NCBI GenBank assembly: GCA_963838735.1
Contig: CAWISG010000012.1
Coordinates: 1-64,000 of the forward strand
DNA from: Parerythrobacter_A sp963838735
GTDB taxonomy: Bacteria > Pseudomonadota > Alphaproteobacteria > Sphingomonadales > Sphingomonadaceae
Direction: 5' to 3'
Length of the DNA: 64,000 bases
The notes below the pieces were generated by a model. It was given only the letters and a program-made list of their open reading frames with translations, made no database searches and had not been told where the DNA came from. A program made the translations under genes and the position numbers. Of this stretch, positions 34,550-43,401 are shown one piece after another; position 1 is the first letter of the stretch; each line of letters opens with the position of its first letter.

Positions 34550-35403
34550 AGCCGGATCTGCGCGCCGCCGCCGAACGGGGCGAAAGCACGCCGATATCGC
34601 TGGCGGGGTGGCTGCGGTTCACGTTCCGTTTGATCGCGCTGCTGGTGCTGTTGCTGGTCTTCGTGCCGCTGCATTATGTCTGGCGCGCCTTCGCCTACGG
34701 CTCCCCCATCCCGATGCTGTTCCTACGCTACGCCGCATGGGTCGCCGGTGCGCGGGTGGAGAAGATCGGCACGCCATTGCGCCGCGACGTGTTTTTCGTG
34801 TCCAATCACGTCAGCTGGATCGACATCCTCGCCAGTGCGGGCGCGAGCGGCACTGCCTTCGTTGCCAAATACGAACTGAGCCAGGTGCCGGTCATTGGCT
34901 GGCTGTGCCGGATGAACCGCACCGTTTTCGTGAAGCGCGAGAACCGGCTGGGCGTGACCGAACAGATCGAGGCGCTACGGGTGGCGCTGAAGGACAACTG
35001 GTCGGTCACTGTTTTCCCCGAAGGCACCACCACGGACGGGCAATCGCTGCTGCCGTTCAAGACCAGCATGCTCAGCGTGCTGGAGCCACCGCCCCCCGGC
35101 GTATTGGTGCAACCGGTCCTGCTGGATTATGGCGTGGTGGTCGGGGAGGAGATCGGCTGGATCGGGAATGAAGGTGGCCTCAACAATGCCAAGCGCGTGC
35201 TGTCGCGCAAGGGCAACTTTCCGCTCAAACTGCATTATCTCGAACCCTTCAGCCCCGAAGAGTTTCGGGGCCGCAAGGCGATCGGCGCCCGCGCCCGCGC
35301 TGCCATCGAAGCGGCCCTGCTGACCATCCGCAACCAGCCGCTGCGCCCGTTCAGGCACGATGTCGTACCGGTGCGCTACGCTGCGCCGCGCGACGGCGAT
35401 TGA
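34546..35403 (+). CDS. 1-acyl-glycerol-3-phosphate acyltransferase family protein
   Basis: This 285-residue PlsC-type enzyme has one N-terminal membrane helix (LIALLVLLLVFVPLHYVWRA). The acyltransferase motif NHVSWIDI (H-x4-D) and motif III VFPEGTTTDGQSLLPFK follow. It acylates lysophospholipids at the membrane. The GTG start overlaps the fur stop, so it is coupled to fur. Whether it is the essential PlsC or an ornithine-lipid OlsA-type enzyme cannot be told. Confidence 0.88.
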   Translation: MKPDLRAAAERGESTPISLAGWLRFTFRLIALLVLLLVFVPLHYVWRAFAYGSPIPMLFLRYAAWVAGARVEKIGTPLRRDVFFVSNHVSWIDILASAGASGTAFVAKYELSQVPVIGWLCRMNRTVFVKRENRLGVTEQIEALRVALKDNWSVTVFPEGTTTDGQSLLPFKTSMLSVLEPPPPGVLVQPVLLDYGVVVGEEIGWIGNEGGLNNAKRVLSRKGNFPLKLHYLEPFSPEEFRGRKAIGARARAAIEAALLTIRNQPLRPFRHDVVPVRYAAPRDGD

Positions 35404-35435
35404 TAGCAGGCACACCAACGCCTAAGTCGCGCGTC

Positions 35436-36770
35436 ATGCCTACCAACACCGCTTCGCCCAAAACCTATCGCATCAAGTCCTTCGGCTGCCAGATGAACGT
35501 CTATGACGGCGACCGGATGGCGGAATTGCTGGCCGAGAAGGGGATCGCGCCCGCCGCCGAGGGTGAGACGGCGGACCTGACAGTGCTGAACACCTGCCAC
35601 ATCCGCGAGAAGGCGGCAGAGAAGGTTTATTCGGATATCGGGCGGTTGACCAAGGCAGGCGCGAAAGAGGGCAAGACGCCGATGATTGCGGTGGCGGGTT
35701 GCGTGGCGCAGGCGGAGGGCGAGGAGATCATGGCGCGCGCTCCGGCGGTCGGCATGGTGGTCGGTCCGCAAGCCTATCACCGCCTGCCCGATTTGATCGA
35801 CCGCGCGATCAAGGGCGAACGCGCGACCGATACCGACATGCCGCCCATCGCCAAGTTCGCGGCCTTGCCCGCGCGGCGCACCACGCCTCCGGCAGCGTTC
35901 CTGACCATTGCCGAAGGGTGCGACAAGTTCTGCACCTATTGCGTGGTGCCTTATACGCGCGGCGCGGAAATATCGCGCCCGTTCAACGACATCGTGGCAG
36001 AAGCGCATACACTGGTCGAAGCCGGCGCGCGCGAAATCACGCTGCTGGGCCAGAACGTCAGCGCTTGGTCGGGCGAGGACGGGGCGGGCCACACGGTCGG
36101 GCTGGCAGGCCTGGTCCGCGCTCTGGCGAAGGTCGATGGGCTTGCCCGCATCCGCTATACAACCAGCCATCCGGCCGACATGGACGATGCGCTGATTGCC
36201 GCGCATGGCGAAGTGGACGCGCTGATGCCCTATCTCCATCTGCCGGTGCAGAGCGGCAGCGACCGCGTGCTGAAGGCGATGAACCGCAGCCACACCGCTG
36301 ACAGCTATCTCAAGCTGCTCGAACGCTTTCGCGCCGCACGGCCCGACCTGGCACTCAGCGGCGATTTCATCGTCGGCTTTCCTGGCGAAACCGACGCCGA
36401 GTTCGAGGAGACCCTGGCGCTCGTCGATACCGTGGGATATGCGCAGGCCTACAGCTTCAAATACTCGCCCCGCCCCGGCACCCCCGCCGCCACGATGGAT
36501 GGGCAAGTGCCGCGCGCGGTGATGGACGACCGGCTGCAACGCCTGCAAGCGCGCCTCAACCGCGACCAGTACGCCTTCAACCGCGCCAGCGAAGGCAAGA
36601 CCTGCGAGGTGCTGGTCGAGCGCAAGGGCAAGCTGGACGGACAATGGCTGGGCAAATCGCCGTGGCTGCAATCGGTCTGGTTCGCAGGCGACTGCGCCAT
36701 CGGCGACCTGGTGCGGGCGGAGCTGGTCGAAGGCGGGCCGAATTCACTGGAGGGACGGCTGATTTCGTAA
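35436..36770 (+). CDS. miaB: tRNA-2-methylthio-N6-dimethylallyladenosine synthase
   Basis: The 444-residue methylthiotransferase has the N-terminal cluster domain with its three cysteines in KSFGCQMNVYD, LNTCHIREKA and VAGCVAQ. The radical SAM core is GCDKFCTYCVVPYTRG, and a C-terminal TRAM domain follows. It thiomethylates i6A37 in tRNAs. The ATG at 35436 (MPTNTASPKTYRIK) is preferred over a TTG at 35400. It heads the conserved miaB-phoH-ybeY-corC order, here broken after phoH. Confidence 0.95.
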   Translation: MPTNTASPKTYRIKSFGCQMNVYDGDRMAELLAEKGIAPAAEGETADLTVLNTCHIREKAAEKVYSDIGRLTKAGAKEGKTPMIAVAGCVAQAEGEEIMARAPAVGMVVGPQAYHRLPDLIDRAIKGERATDTDMPPIAKFAALPARRTTPPAAFLTIAEGCDKFCTYCVVPYTRGAEISRPFNDIVAEAHTLVEAGAREITLLGQNVSAWSGEDGAGHTVGLAGLVRALAKVDGLARIRYTTSHPADMDDALIAAHGEVDALMPYLHLPVQSGSDRVLKAMNRSHTADSYLKLLERFRAARPDLALSGDFIVGFPGETDAEFEETLALVDTVGYAQAYSFKYSPRPGTPAATMDGQVPRAVMDDRLQRLQARLNRDQYAFNRASEGKTCEVLVERKGKLDGQWLGKSPWLQSVWFAGDCAIGDLVRAELVEGGPNSLEGRLIS

Positions 36771-36878
36771 CGATCTTCGGCGTGACAACTATGTTACTTT
36801 CCACGCTCTACTTTGCCGCGTCATCTTGCCTTCACCGGCTGCAGCTATAAATTGCAGCGCACTAACCGAAGGAACTGA

Positions 36879-37901
36879 ATGGCCCGCAAACCTTCCCGCG
36901 CCACTGCGCTGCCGCCCGCTGCCGATACGCCGTCCGAGGGACGCGCGCAGATCGACATGACGTTCGAGGACCAGTCTCTGCTGGTCCCGCTGTTCGGCCA
37001 GTTCGACGCCAATCTGGTGCAGGTGGAAAACCGTATCGGCGTGTTCATCTCGGCACGTGGCGACAAGCTGCATATCGAAGGGCCGCAGGACGCCGTGGGC
37101 CGCGCACGCGACGTGTTGCAGGACATGTACGACAAGCTGGCGCAGGGGCAGGAACTGGATACAGGCGCGATCGAGGCGCTGATTGCCATGTCCAACGAAC
37201 CTACGCTGGAAGGCATCGTCAACGCCCGGCCCGACACCCCGCCAATCATGATCCGCACGCGGCGCAAGACCATCGTGCCGCGAAGCGCGATGCAGGCGAC
37301 CTATATGCGCCAGCTCGCTCGGGACGACGTCATTTTCGCGCTCGGCCCGGCGGGCACCGGCAAGACCTATGTCGCGGTGGCGCAGGCGGTCAGCCAGCTC
37401 ATTACCGGCAGCGTGCAGCGCCTGATCCTCTCGCGCCCCGCGGTGGAGGCAGGCGAGAAGCTGGGCTTCCTGCCCGGCGACATGAAGGAAAAGGTCGACC
37501 CTTATCTGCGCCCGCTTTACGATGCGCTGTACGACTGCATGCCGCCCGAACAGGTGGAACGCCGCATCGCCAGCGGCGAGATCGAGATTGCGCCCATCGC
37601 CTTCATGCGCGGGCGCACGCTGGCCGACAGCTTCATCATCCTGGACGAGGCGCAGAACACCACGCGCGAACAGATGAAGATGTTCCTGACCCGCTTCGGC
37701 GAAGGCAGCCGTATGGTCGTGTGCGGCGATCCCCGGCAAGTCGACATCCCCGGCGGCGACCGCATGAGCGGCCTCGCCGACGCGGTCGGACGGCTGGAAG
37801 ACGTGGAGGGCATCGGCACCACCCGCTTCACCGTCGCGGACGTGGTGCGGCATCCGATCGTGGGGCGTATCGTGGAGGCCTACGAGGGCGAGGGGGCATA
37901 G
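36879..37901 (+). CDS. phoH: PhoH-like ATPase
   Basis: This 340-residue protein has an N-terminal KH-like part (residues 20-90) and a P-loop ATPase domain with Walker A in LGPAGTGKTYVAVAQA, Walker B near DSFIILDEAQNT, and GDPRQVDIPGG. PhoH-like proteins work with YbeY in RNA metabolism. GAAGGAACT lies before the ATG. The next gene in related genomes is ybeY, but here about 1.57 kb of A+T-richer DNA lies between them. Confidence 0.93.
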   Translation: MARKPSRATALPPAADTPSEGRAQIDMTFEDQSLLVPLFGQFDANLVQVENRIGVFISARGDKLHIEGPQDAVGRARDVLQDMYDKLAQGQELDTGAIEALIAMSNEPTLEGIVNARPDTPPIMIRTRRKTIVPRSAMQATYMRQLARDDVIFALGPAGTGKTYVAVAQAVSQLITGSVQRLILSRPAVEAGEKLGFLPGDMKEKVDPYLRPLYDALYDCMPPEQVERRIASGEIEIAPIAFMRGRTLADSFIILDEAQNTTREQMKMFLTRFGEGSRMVVCGDPRQVDIPGGDRMSGLADAVGRLEDVEGIGTTRFTVADVVRHPIVGRIVEAYEGEGA

Positions 37902-38060
37902 GCGGCGGGATCGCGGTGCATTCAATCGCAACCCGCTTCGCACATTCAAATTTGAGCGCGCGATCCGTTCGGTTTCAGTTGTCATCCTGTATATGCTCTA
38001 CGTCCGACATTGGGTGTGAAACTGACGGTCCGCTTGTAGATCCGTTTGCGGCCCTACCTG

Positions 38061-39014
38061 TCATAGAGCAGCCTCATTAGTATGCCCTCCAGTTGAAGCA
38101 GCCCTAAATCTGTCACGCACAACTATCAGCTCTTCGACTATTTGCTCGGTTGAATAGTTCGATGTAGGAAAAGCAAGCCGACCAGCTAAGGCCGGAGCTT
38201 GCCTTTCTACGTCGTCTAGGGAAAGACGATGCCAGATTGGTAGGATGCGCCCGTGTCCTGAAAGGTCGCGTTGTATGATGGCATCTAGCTCATACTCTGT
38301 TTAAGGCCTCGAAAAGAAGTTAGGGGAAAGTACAACAACTCCGAAATAAGACCGACGCAGACCGTCATCGATGTTCTGCCGAATAGAATCCCCCCACCCT
38401 AGTGCATTGTCGTCATACCAAACATTCAGGTCAGCTGCTTCGGCTTGCTTAACTAAACTATTGACGAAATCTTCTTTATCTGCAGACGCATGCGAAATGA
38501 AAAAGTCATAGGGCATGCCTCTTCCTTCGGCATTCTCTACGACGAAGGGCTGGGTATCAGCAGCTTGTGCTTCGATTGCAGCATTGAGCTGTTGTTTCAG
38601 ACTGTCGAGGTCCTTCGCTAGCTTCGAATTATCGCCTTGTAACTGCTTCCGCGCCTTCTCGTCTGCCTTTCTGTGGTTCTCAATGAGCTTGGCTTGATCT
38701 TTTCTCTGCTTCTCTTCGCCATCAAGAATGCGTTTCCGAACGCGGGTAAGCTCGTCCATTTTTCGAGAGATGTCAGACCCGAAACGCGCTGCCTGATCCT
38801 GGGCTCTCTCAATGTTCTTTGCTTCCCGCTCAGCCTTAGAAATATGCATTTTGGCCGTCGCTGGACTGCTTGCGCGCGAAGCAGCATTATGGGCTGTGTT
38901 CTGGTTTTTGGTAGCCTGTGCCACTTTTCTTAATTCGGCTGTTTGCTTAGCTTGAAGTCCGTTGACCTCTTTCTGAAGGCGTACCTCAATGGACCGATCC
39001 ATATTCAAAGACAT
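38061..39014 (-). pseudogene. Coiled-coil/TIR-domain protein with in-frame stop inside the TIR
   Basis: Residues 1-150 form a long charged coiled coil (KAEREAKNIERAQDQAARFG, LDSLKQQLNAAIEAQA). A TIR domain follows (YDFFISHASADKEDFVNSLV, VWYDDNALGWGDSIRQNI, VVVLSPNFFSRP). TAA at 38303-38301 comes right after FFSRP. The same frame then reads TEYELDAIIQRDLSGHGRIL, PIWHRLSLDDVERQAPALAG and RLAFPTSNYSTEQIVEELIV, the missing second half of a TIR, ending at TGA 38061. The position expected for the NADase catalytic Glu lies after the stop, in EYELDAI. The G+C is lower than its neighbours. Start is ATG 39014 (a GTG precedes it). Confidence 0.85.
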
Positions 39015-39466
39015 CACACAACCCTATCTATCGTAAGCCGTTATACGTTTGCCATCTGCCTATCTTTATCCGGCGCGATTGTCGTAGAAATAGACGATTT
39101 ACCCCAGCTTGGACTAATGCTTTATTTTTAGGGCAATTGCCCCTTTTTAGCTCCCGTCCGAAGATGGGTAACAGGATCAAGCTCAGCATCGTCCGCAATT
39201 GGGGTCGGAAGCCGAACGTCGGTTTTCGGTAGCGGACATCTTGATTTATGACTTCGAGCCGCTCCCTTCTCCCGCCCCGTCTGCCCTGCATCGACGCTTT
39301 CCTACACGGGTTGCGCACAGTACCGTCGGCGCATGACTGCCACTGCGCCGCCCCTCCCCCTGCCATCGCCTACCGCGCAGTTTCGCAAGGTTCGGTTTTT
39401 ACGCTCTGGACAGTGTAACACGTGTAACATGTCCTACAATTCGGGGCCTTCGCGGCGGACGGCGGG
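39015..39466. other. A+T-richer spacer between TIR gene and ybeY, no gene seen
   Basis: The first half is A+T-rich and should contain the TIR gene promoter. I see no frame with protein-like content on either strand. It contains the hairpin at 39131 and, near the ybeY start, a directly repeated GTGTAACA (39413-39429). The right-hand part returns to high G+C and probably belongs to the original ybeY upstream region. Confidence 0.5.
39131..39148 (+). terminator. Possible rho-independent terminator at the TIR island's right side
   Basis: GGGCAATTGCCC is a perfect palindrome forming a four-pair stem with an AATT loop, followed by CTTTTT on the plus strand. There is no plus-strand gene directly upstream apart from phoH, 1.2 kb away. 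It may stop read-through from phoH across the island, or be a leftover of the inserted DNA. Confidence 0.4.
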
Positions 39467-39994
39467 ATGGCCGTGATGGAGCTCGATATTGCCTGTGATG
39501 GATGGCCTGAACGCCCCACCGTCAGCGAGACCTGGACCGCCCTCGCCGACCAGTGCGCCGCCGCTGCTATCGCGGTCGAGCCGCTGCTTGCGAATGCGCG
39601 GCTGTCGGCCAGCGTGCTGTTCACGTCCGACGCGCAGGTTCAGGCGCTGAACCGCGAATGGCGTGGCAAGGACCGGGCCACCAACGTGCTGTCCTTCCCC
39701 ATGCTGTCCGCCGACAACTTGCGCGCGCTCGCCGCAGACGGCCCACCCGTGCTGCTCGGCGACATCGCGCTGGCTTACGAAACCTGCATGCGTGAAGCGG
39801 ACGAGAAAGACATCGGCCTTTCCGCCCATGCCGCCCACCTGCTGGTTCACGGCTTCCTCCATCTTGCGGGGCACGACCATGTCGACAGCGACGCGCAGGC
39901 TTCCGCGATGGAGGCGCTGGAGATAAAGGCGCTTGCACAGCTTGGCCTTCCGAACCCATATACCGGCCACAACCACCACGAGGATGCACAGTAA
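39467..39994 (+). CDS. ybeY: Endoribonuclease YbeY
   Basis: The 175-residue metallo-RNase has the signature HLLVHGFLHLAGHDH with three zinc histidines, and WRGKDRATNVLSFP upstream in the fold. It matures 16S rRNA 3' ends and takes part in ribosome quality control. The start is ATG 39467 or ATG 39476 (MELDIACDGW); neither has a strong ribosome site. It starts 5 bp before corC. The usual phoH neighbour is displaced by the TIR insertion. Confidence 0.93.
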   Translation: MAVMELDIACDGWPERPTVSETWTALADQCAAAAIAVEPLLANARLSASVLFTSDAQVQALNREWRGKDRATNVLSFPMLSADNLRALAADGPPVLLGDIALAYETCMREADEKDIGLSAHAAHLLVHGFLHLAGHDHVDSDAQASAMEALEIKALAQLGLPNPYTGHNHHEDAQ

Positions 39995-39999
39995 GGGCC

Positions 40000-40932
40000 A
40001 TGCCCGATAGCGATACGAATACCGGTTCCGGCACAGGAGAGGCGGAGAGTAGCGGCGGCCTGTTCGGGGCCGTTCGCCGCCTGTTCGACCCCTCCGCGCG
40101 CGACCGCAGCTTGCGTGCGCAGCTGGAAGAGGCCATCGACGAGCACGAGGGCGAGAACCCCGATGCGGGGGAAACGCCATCGGACAGCGGCGACTTGTCC
40201 GGCGTCGAACGCCAGATGTTGCGCAACCTCCTGCATTTCAGCGAACACGATGCGGACGATGTCGCTATCCCGCGCGGCGAGATCATCGCTGTCGAGGCGA
40301 CCATCGGCTGGCCCGAACTGGTCGCCAGCTTTTCGGAGAACGGCCATTCGCGGATGCCGGTCTATCGGGACCAGTTGGACGATGTGATCGGCATGATCCA
40401 TCTGAAGGACGTGTTCCCCTTCCTCGCCGATGGCACCCCGCCGCCGTCGGACTGGACCACGCTGATGCGCCAGCCGCTCTATGTGCCGCAGGCGCGCGGG
40501 GCGCTGGATGTGCTGGCCGACATGCGGACGCACCGCACCCATCTCGCCATCGTGCTGGACGAGTTTTCCGGCACCGATGGCATCATTACCATCGAGGACC
40601 TGGTCGAGGAAATCGTCGGCGATATCGAGGACGAGCACGACGAGACCCCTGAAGAACTGATCAGCCCCATCGGCGAAGGCATGTGGGACTGCGATGCCCG
40701 CGCCGAGCTGGACGACGTGGCGGAGCGGATCGACCCTGCACTAGGCGAGGTCGAGGAGTTGGTCGATACGCTGGGCGGGCTGGCCTTCATCCTGGCCGAA
40801 CAAATCCCGCAAGTGGGCGCGGTTCTCGACCATCCCAGCGGCTGGCGTATCGAAGTAACCGATGCGGACCAGACCAGGGTGCGCCGCCTGCGCCTTCATG
40901 CGCCGACACCGGCGACAGAGGGCGCGAATTAG
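40000..40932 (+). CDS. corC: CorC/hemolysin-family CBS-domain protein
   Basis: This 310-residue protein has an acidic, low-complexity start, two CBS domains at about residues 85-215 (AIPRGEIIAVEATIGWPELV, FLADGTPPPSDW, TIEDLVEEIVGDIEDEHDE) and a C-terminal transporter-associated CorC_HlyC domain (AERIDPALGEVEELVDTLGG). It is linked to Mg/Co resistance and, in other alphaproteobacteria, is usually followed by lnt. Here a LysR gene follows instead. Confidence 0.92.
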   Translation: MPDSDTNTGSGTGEAESSGGLFGAVRRLFDPSARDRSLRAQLEEAIDEHEGENPDAGETPSDSGDLSGVERQMLRNLLHFSEHDADDVAIPRGEIIAVEATIGWPELVASFSENGHSRMPVYRDQLDDVIGMIHLKDVFPFLADGTPPPSDWTTLMRQPLYVPQARGALDVLADMRTHRTHLAIVLDEFSGTDGIITIEDLVEEIVGDIEDEHDETPEELISPIGEGMWDCDARAELDDVAERIDPALGEVEELVDTLGGLAFILAEQIPQVGAVLDHPSGWRIEVTDADQTRVRRLRLHAPTPATEGAN

Positions 40933-41027
40933 CGCAAGTTGTTCTGCCGCTATGCGCAACCAATTCGCGTTAAGTGCGTTGAAGCTGAAAGAAAACGGTA
41001 CAAACAAACAGAAGACAGGGGCAGGCA

Positions 41028-41912
41028 ATGGCAACGCGGCGACTTCCGCCTTTACGCGCACTGGAAGCATTCATGCGGACCGTGCGGCTGGGTTCCGCCC
41101 GCGCCGCTGCGGAGGAGCTTGGGCTCAGCCCGTCCGCGCTGTCGCGCCGCATTGCCAATCTGGAAGACTTTACCGGCAAGAAGCTGTTCACCCGCGCGCG
41201 CCAGGCGATGGCCCTGACCGACGAGGGGCAGGCGTTTCACGATGCCGTCGCGCCGCATCTGGAGGCGCTGGCCACGGCCATCGAGAGCCAGTCCGAAAAC
41301 CTGTCGCTGCTGCGCCTGCATCTGGGCGTATTGCCCGTGTTCGGCAGCACGCGGCTGTTCCCCAAGCTGGGCGAATTGCGCAAGCGGCATCCGCTGCTGC
41401 ATATCGACATCGACACCGGCCCGCATCTGGAGGATCGCGTCGGCGACACGCTGGATGCCGCTATCATCCTGTCGCGCGGTCCCGCCCCCGGCGTCCACGC
41501 TGTCCGGCTCGATCACAATATGGTCCACGCCATCGCTAGCCGCGAGATCGTGGAAGCGCTGGGCGATACCCCGGACCTCGACTTGCTGGGCAAGCAGACG
41601 TTCCTGGTTCACAACGAATTGCCCGAAAGTTTCGTAACCTGGAAACGCGAATTGGGCATATCGGACCTGGAACCGGCGGCGGTGGACCAGATCGACTCAG
41701 GGCAATTGATGCTGGAGGCCGCCGCACAGGGGCTTGGGATCGCCATCATGCATGACGATCACATGAAGCGTGCCGCCGACAAACGGCTGGCGACGGTTTA
41801 CGATACCTCGGTGGAAAGTCCCTACAGCTACTGGTTCGTATGCAAGCCGATGGCGCTGGAAACACGCCCCGTGCGCCTGTTCCACGACTGGTTGATCAAC
41901 GCCGACCTCTAG
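41028..41912 (+). CDS. LysR-family regulator, GcvA type
   Basis: The 294-residue regulator starts with the HTH pattern RLPPLRALEAFMRTVRLGSA and LGLSPSALSRRIANLEDFTG, the wording common to the GcvA-like subgroup. The effector domain has VDQIDSGQLMLEAAAQGLGI. No target is adjacent: the downstream gene is convergent and overlaps it by 4 bp. Its target cannot be inferred. Confidence 0.88.
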   Translation: MATRRLPPLRALEAFMRTVRLGSARAAAEELGLSPSALSRRIANLEDFTGKKLFTRARQAMALTDEGQAFHDAVAPHLEALATAIESQSENLSLLRLHLGVLPVFGSTRLFPKLGELRKRHPLLHIDIDTGPHLEDRVGDTLDAAIILSRGPAPGVHAVRLDHNMVHAIASREIVEALGDTPDLDLLGKQTFLVHNELPESFVTWKRELGISDLEPAAVDQIDSGQLMLEAAAQGLGIAIMHDDHMKRAADKRLATVYDTSVESPYSYWFVCKPMALETRPVRLFHDWLINADL

Positions 41913-42826
41913 GGCTGTTCCACCCTCGCGGCATGCGGACAGGGTTCGAGCGTAGCGTAGTCGGCCGGCGCAATGGGACCGGTGTGGGCCTTGTCGACAG
42001 GGCCGCATTCGGCCTCCGGCTTGGCGATGGAATTGGCAGCCAGCAATGCAACCGCCGCGGCATCGTCATAGGCTGCGATCCATGCCAGGCAGTCGCCCAG
42101 TCTGCGGATCGAATGCTTCGCCGCAGCGCCCGCCGACGGGTTGCAATTTACCACCACGGTGTTGGCAGCAGGCGGCGTGCTGTACCGGCGAAGCAACCGC
42201 AGGAATTCGCCGCGTTCGGCCAGCGCCAGCCGCTGCGTATCGTGGACCATCGGATCGCCCGCGAACAGGGGTGAGGTGTTGAACACGACGGCGCGGACAT
42301 CGGCATGGTCGATCGACATCTGCGTTGCCAGCGCTCCGCCCAGCGAATGGCCGGTCGCCTCGATCTGGACGTCGGTATTGCCCTCGGCGTCCAGCGCTGC
42401 CCGCTCCGCTGCATAGACCTTCACCGACGCCTCGATCTGGTTGTCACGCAACGATCCGCGCACGATGTCGACGCGCGAGCCGAATTCGGTGCCGCGAAAA
42501 GCAATGACCCGGGCCAGCAATGCGCCGGTGCGACCCGCGTTCTTATACCGGTCGTATACGGTGTAGGCGAGGCCGCTTTCGTCGTTTTCCGATACGCAAA
42601 CACGCGCAAACTCCGGAGGCAGGACAGCGTAAAAGTCGTCATCCTCCGGGCCATAGGCATTGGCGGACAGCATGGCATAGCCATAACTGTCCACCGCAGC
42701 CTGCCGCACGAAACCGCACCAGCCGCCCGGTTCGGACCGGCACGGACTGCGGCTTTGCGACAAGTTCGGATACGGCGTGACGCAGCCTGCCAGCGCTAGC
42801 GCGCAAACGCCGGCAAGAACGCGCAT
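41909..42826 (-). CDS. Class-3-lipase-like lipoprotein
   Basis: This 305-residue protein has a lipoprotein signal, MRVLAGVCALALAGCVTP, with the lipid Cys in AGCVT. An alpha/beta hydrolase core follows with the nucleophile elbow ATGHSLGGALATQ and the preceding oxyanion region RVIAFRGTEFGSRVD, typical of the lipase class 3 family. A later VVNCNPSAGAAAKHSIRRLGD replaces the usual His-region wording, so activity is only probable. It is convergent with the LysR gene and 7 bp after the cyclophilin gene in the other direction. Confidence 0.8.
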   Translation of the reverse strand: MRVLAGVCALALAGCVTPYPNLSQSRSPCRSEPGGWCGFVRQAAVDSYGYAMLSANAYGPEDDDFYAVLPPEFARVCVSENDESGLAYTVYDRYKNAGRTGALLARVIAFRGTEFGSRVDIVRGSLRDNQIEASVKVYAAERAALDAEGNTDVQIEATGHSLGGALATQMSIDHADVRAVVFNTSPLFAGDPMVHDTQRLALAERGEFLRLLRRYSTPPAANTVVVNCNPSAGAAAKHSIRRLGDCLAWIAAYDDAAAVALLAANSIAKPEAECGPVDKAHTGPIAPADYATLEPCPHAARVEQP

Positions 42827-42833
42827 TGCGGGG

Positions 42834-43298
42834 TCAGGCGACGCTTGCGGTTACAATCTTGCCGGGCTTCGCAGGCGGCTCGCCCTTGGGCAACGCATCG
42901 ACCAGTTCCATGCCGCTTTCGACTTGGCCCCACACGGTATATTGTCCGTCGAGAAAGTGGGCATCGGCAAAGCAGATGAAGAACTGGCTGTTGGCGGTGT
43001 CCGGATCGTTGGTCCGCGCCATCGAGCACGTACCCTTCACATGCGGTTCCGCGTTGAATTCCGCCTTCAGGTTCGGCTTGTCGCTGCCGCTCATGCCCGT
43101 ACCGGTCGGATCGCCGCCCTGTGCCATGAAGCCGGGGATCACGCGGTGAAAAACCACCCCGTTGTAGAACCCTTCATTTGCCAGCTCGGTGATGCGGGCG
43201 ACGTGATTGGGCGCGAGGTCGGGGCGCAGAGCGATGACGACATCGCCCGTTTCGCCGGTTCCGGTGTCGAGCGAGAGGGTCAGCTTCTGGTCGGCCAT
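42834..43298 (-). CDS. Peptidyl-prolyl cis-trans isomerase, cyclophilin type
   Basis: The 154-residue single-domain cyclophilin contains the catalytic core FHRVIPGFMAQGGDPTGTGM, SMARTNDPDTANSQFFICFA and FLDGQYTVWGQVESGM. It has no signal peptide, so it is cytoplasmic. The start MADQKLTLSL at 43298 is chosen over a longer frame that reads back into the divergent mgtE region. It is divergent from mgtE with about 100 bp between them. Confidence 0.95.
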   Translation of the reverse strand: MADQKLTLSLDTGTGETGDVVIALRPDLAPNHVARITELANEGFYNGVVFHRVIPGFMAQGGDPTGTGMSGSDKPNLKAEFNAEPHVKGTCSMARTNDPDTANSQFFICFADAHFLDGQYTVWGQVESGMELVDALPKGEPPAKPGKIVTASVA

Positions 43299-43401
43299 GA
43301 TAGTTCGATCTCCTGTAGGAATGTCGCGCACAGCTATACCGCGCGCCTCCGCCATGTCACCCCGTCTTGCTTTTCGCACCTTCGCGCCTAGAGCTTCCGG
43401 C

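Noticed and set aside
39028..39366. 112-codon minus-strand frame upstream of the TIR gene
   Set aside because: Composition is not protein-like (Arg/Gly-rich then mixed), no ribosome site, no recognisable domain.
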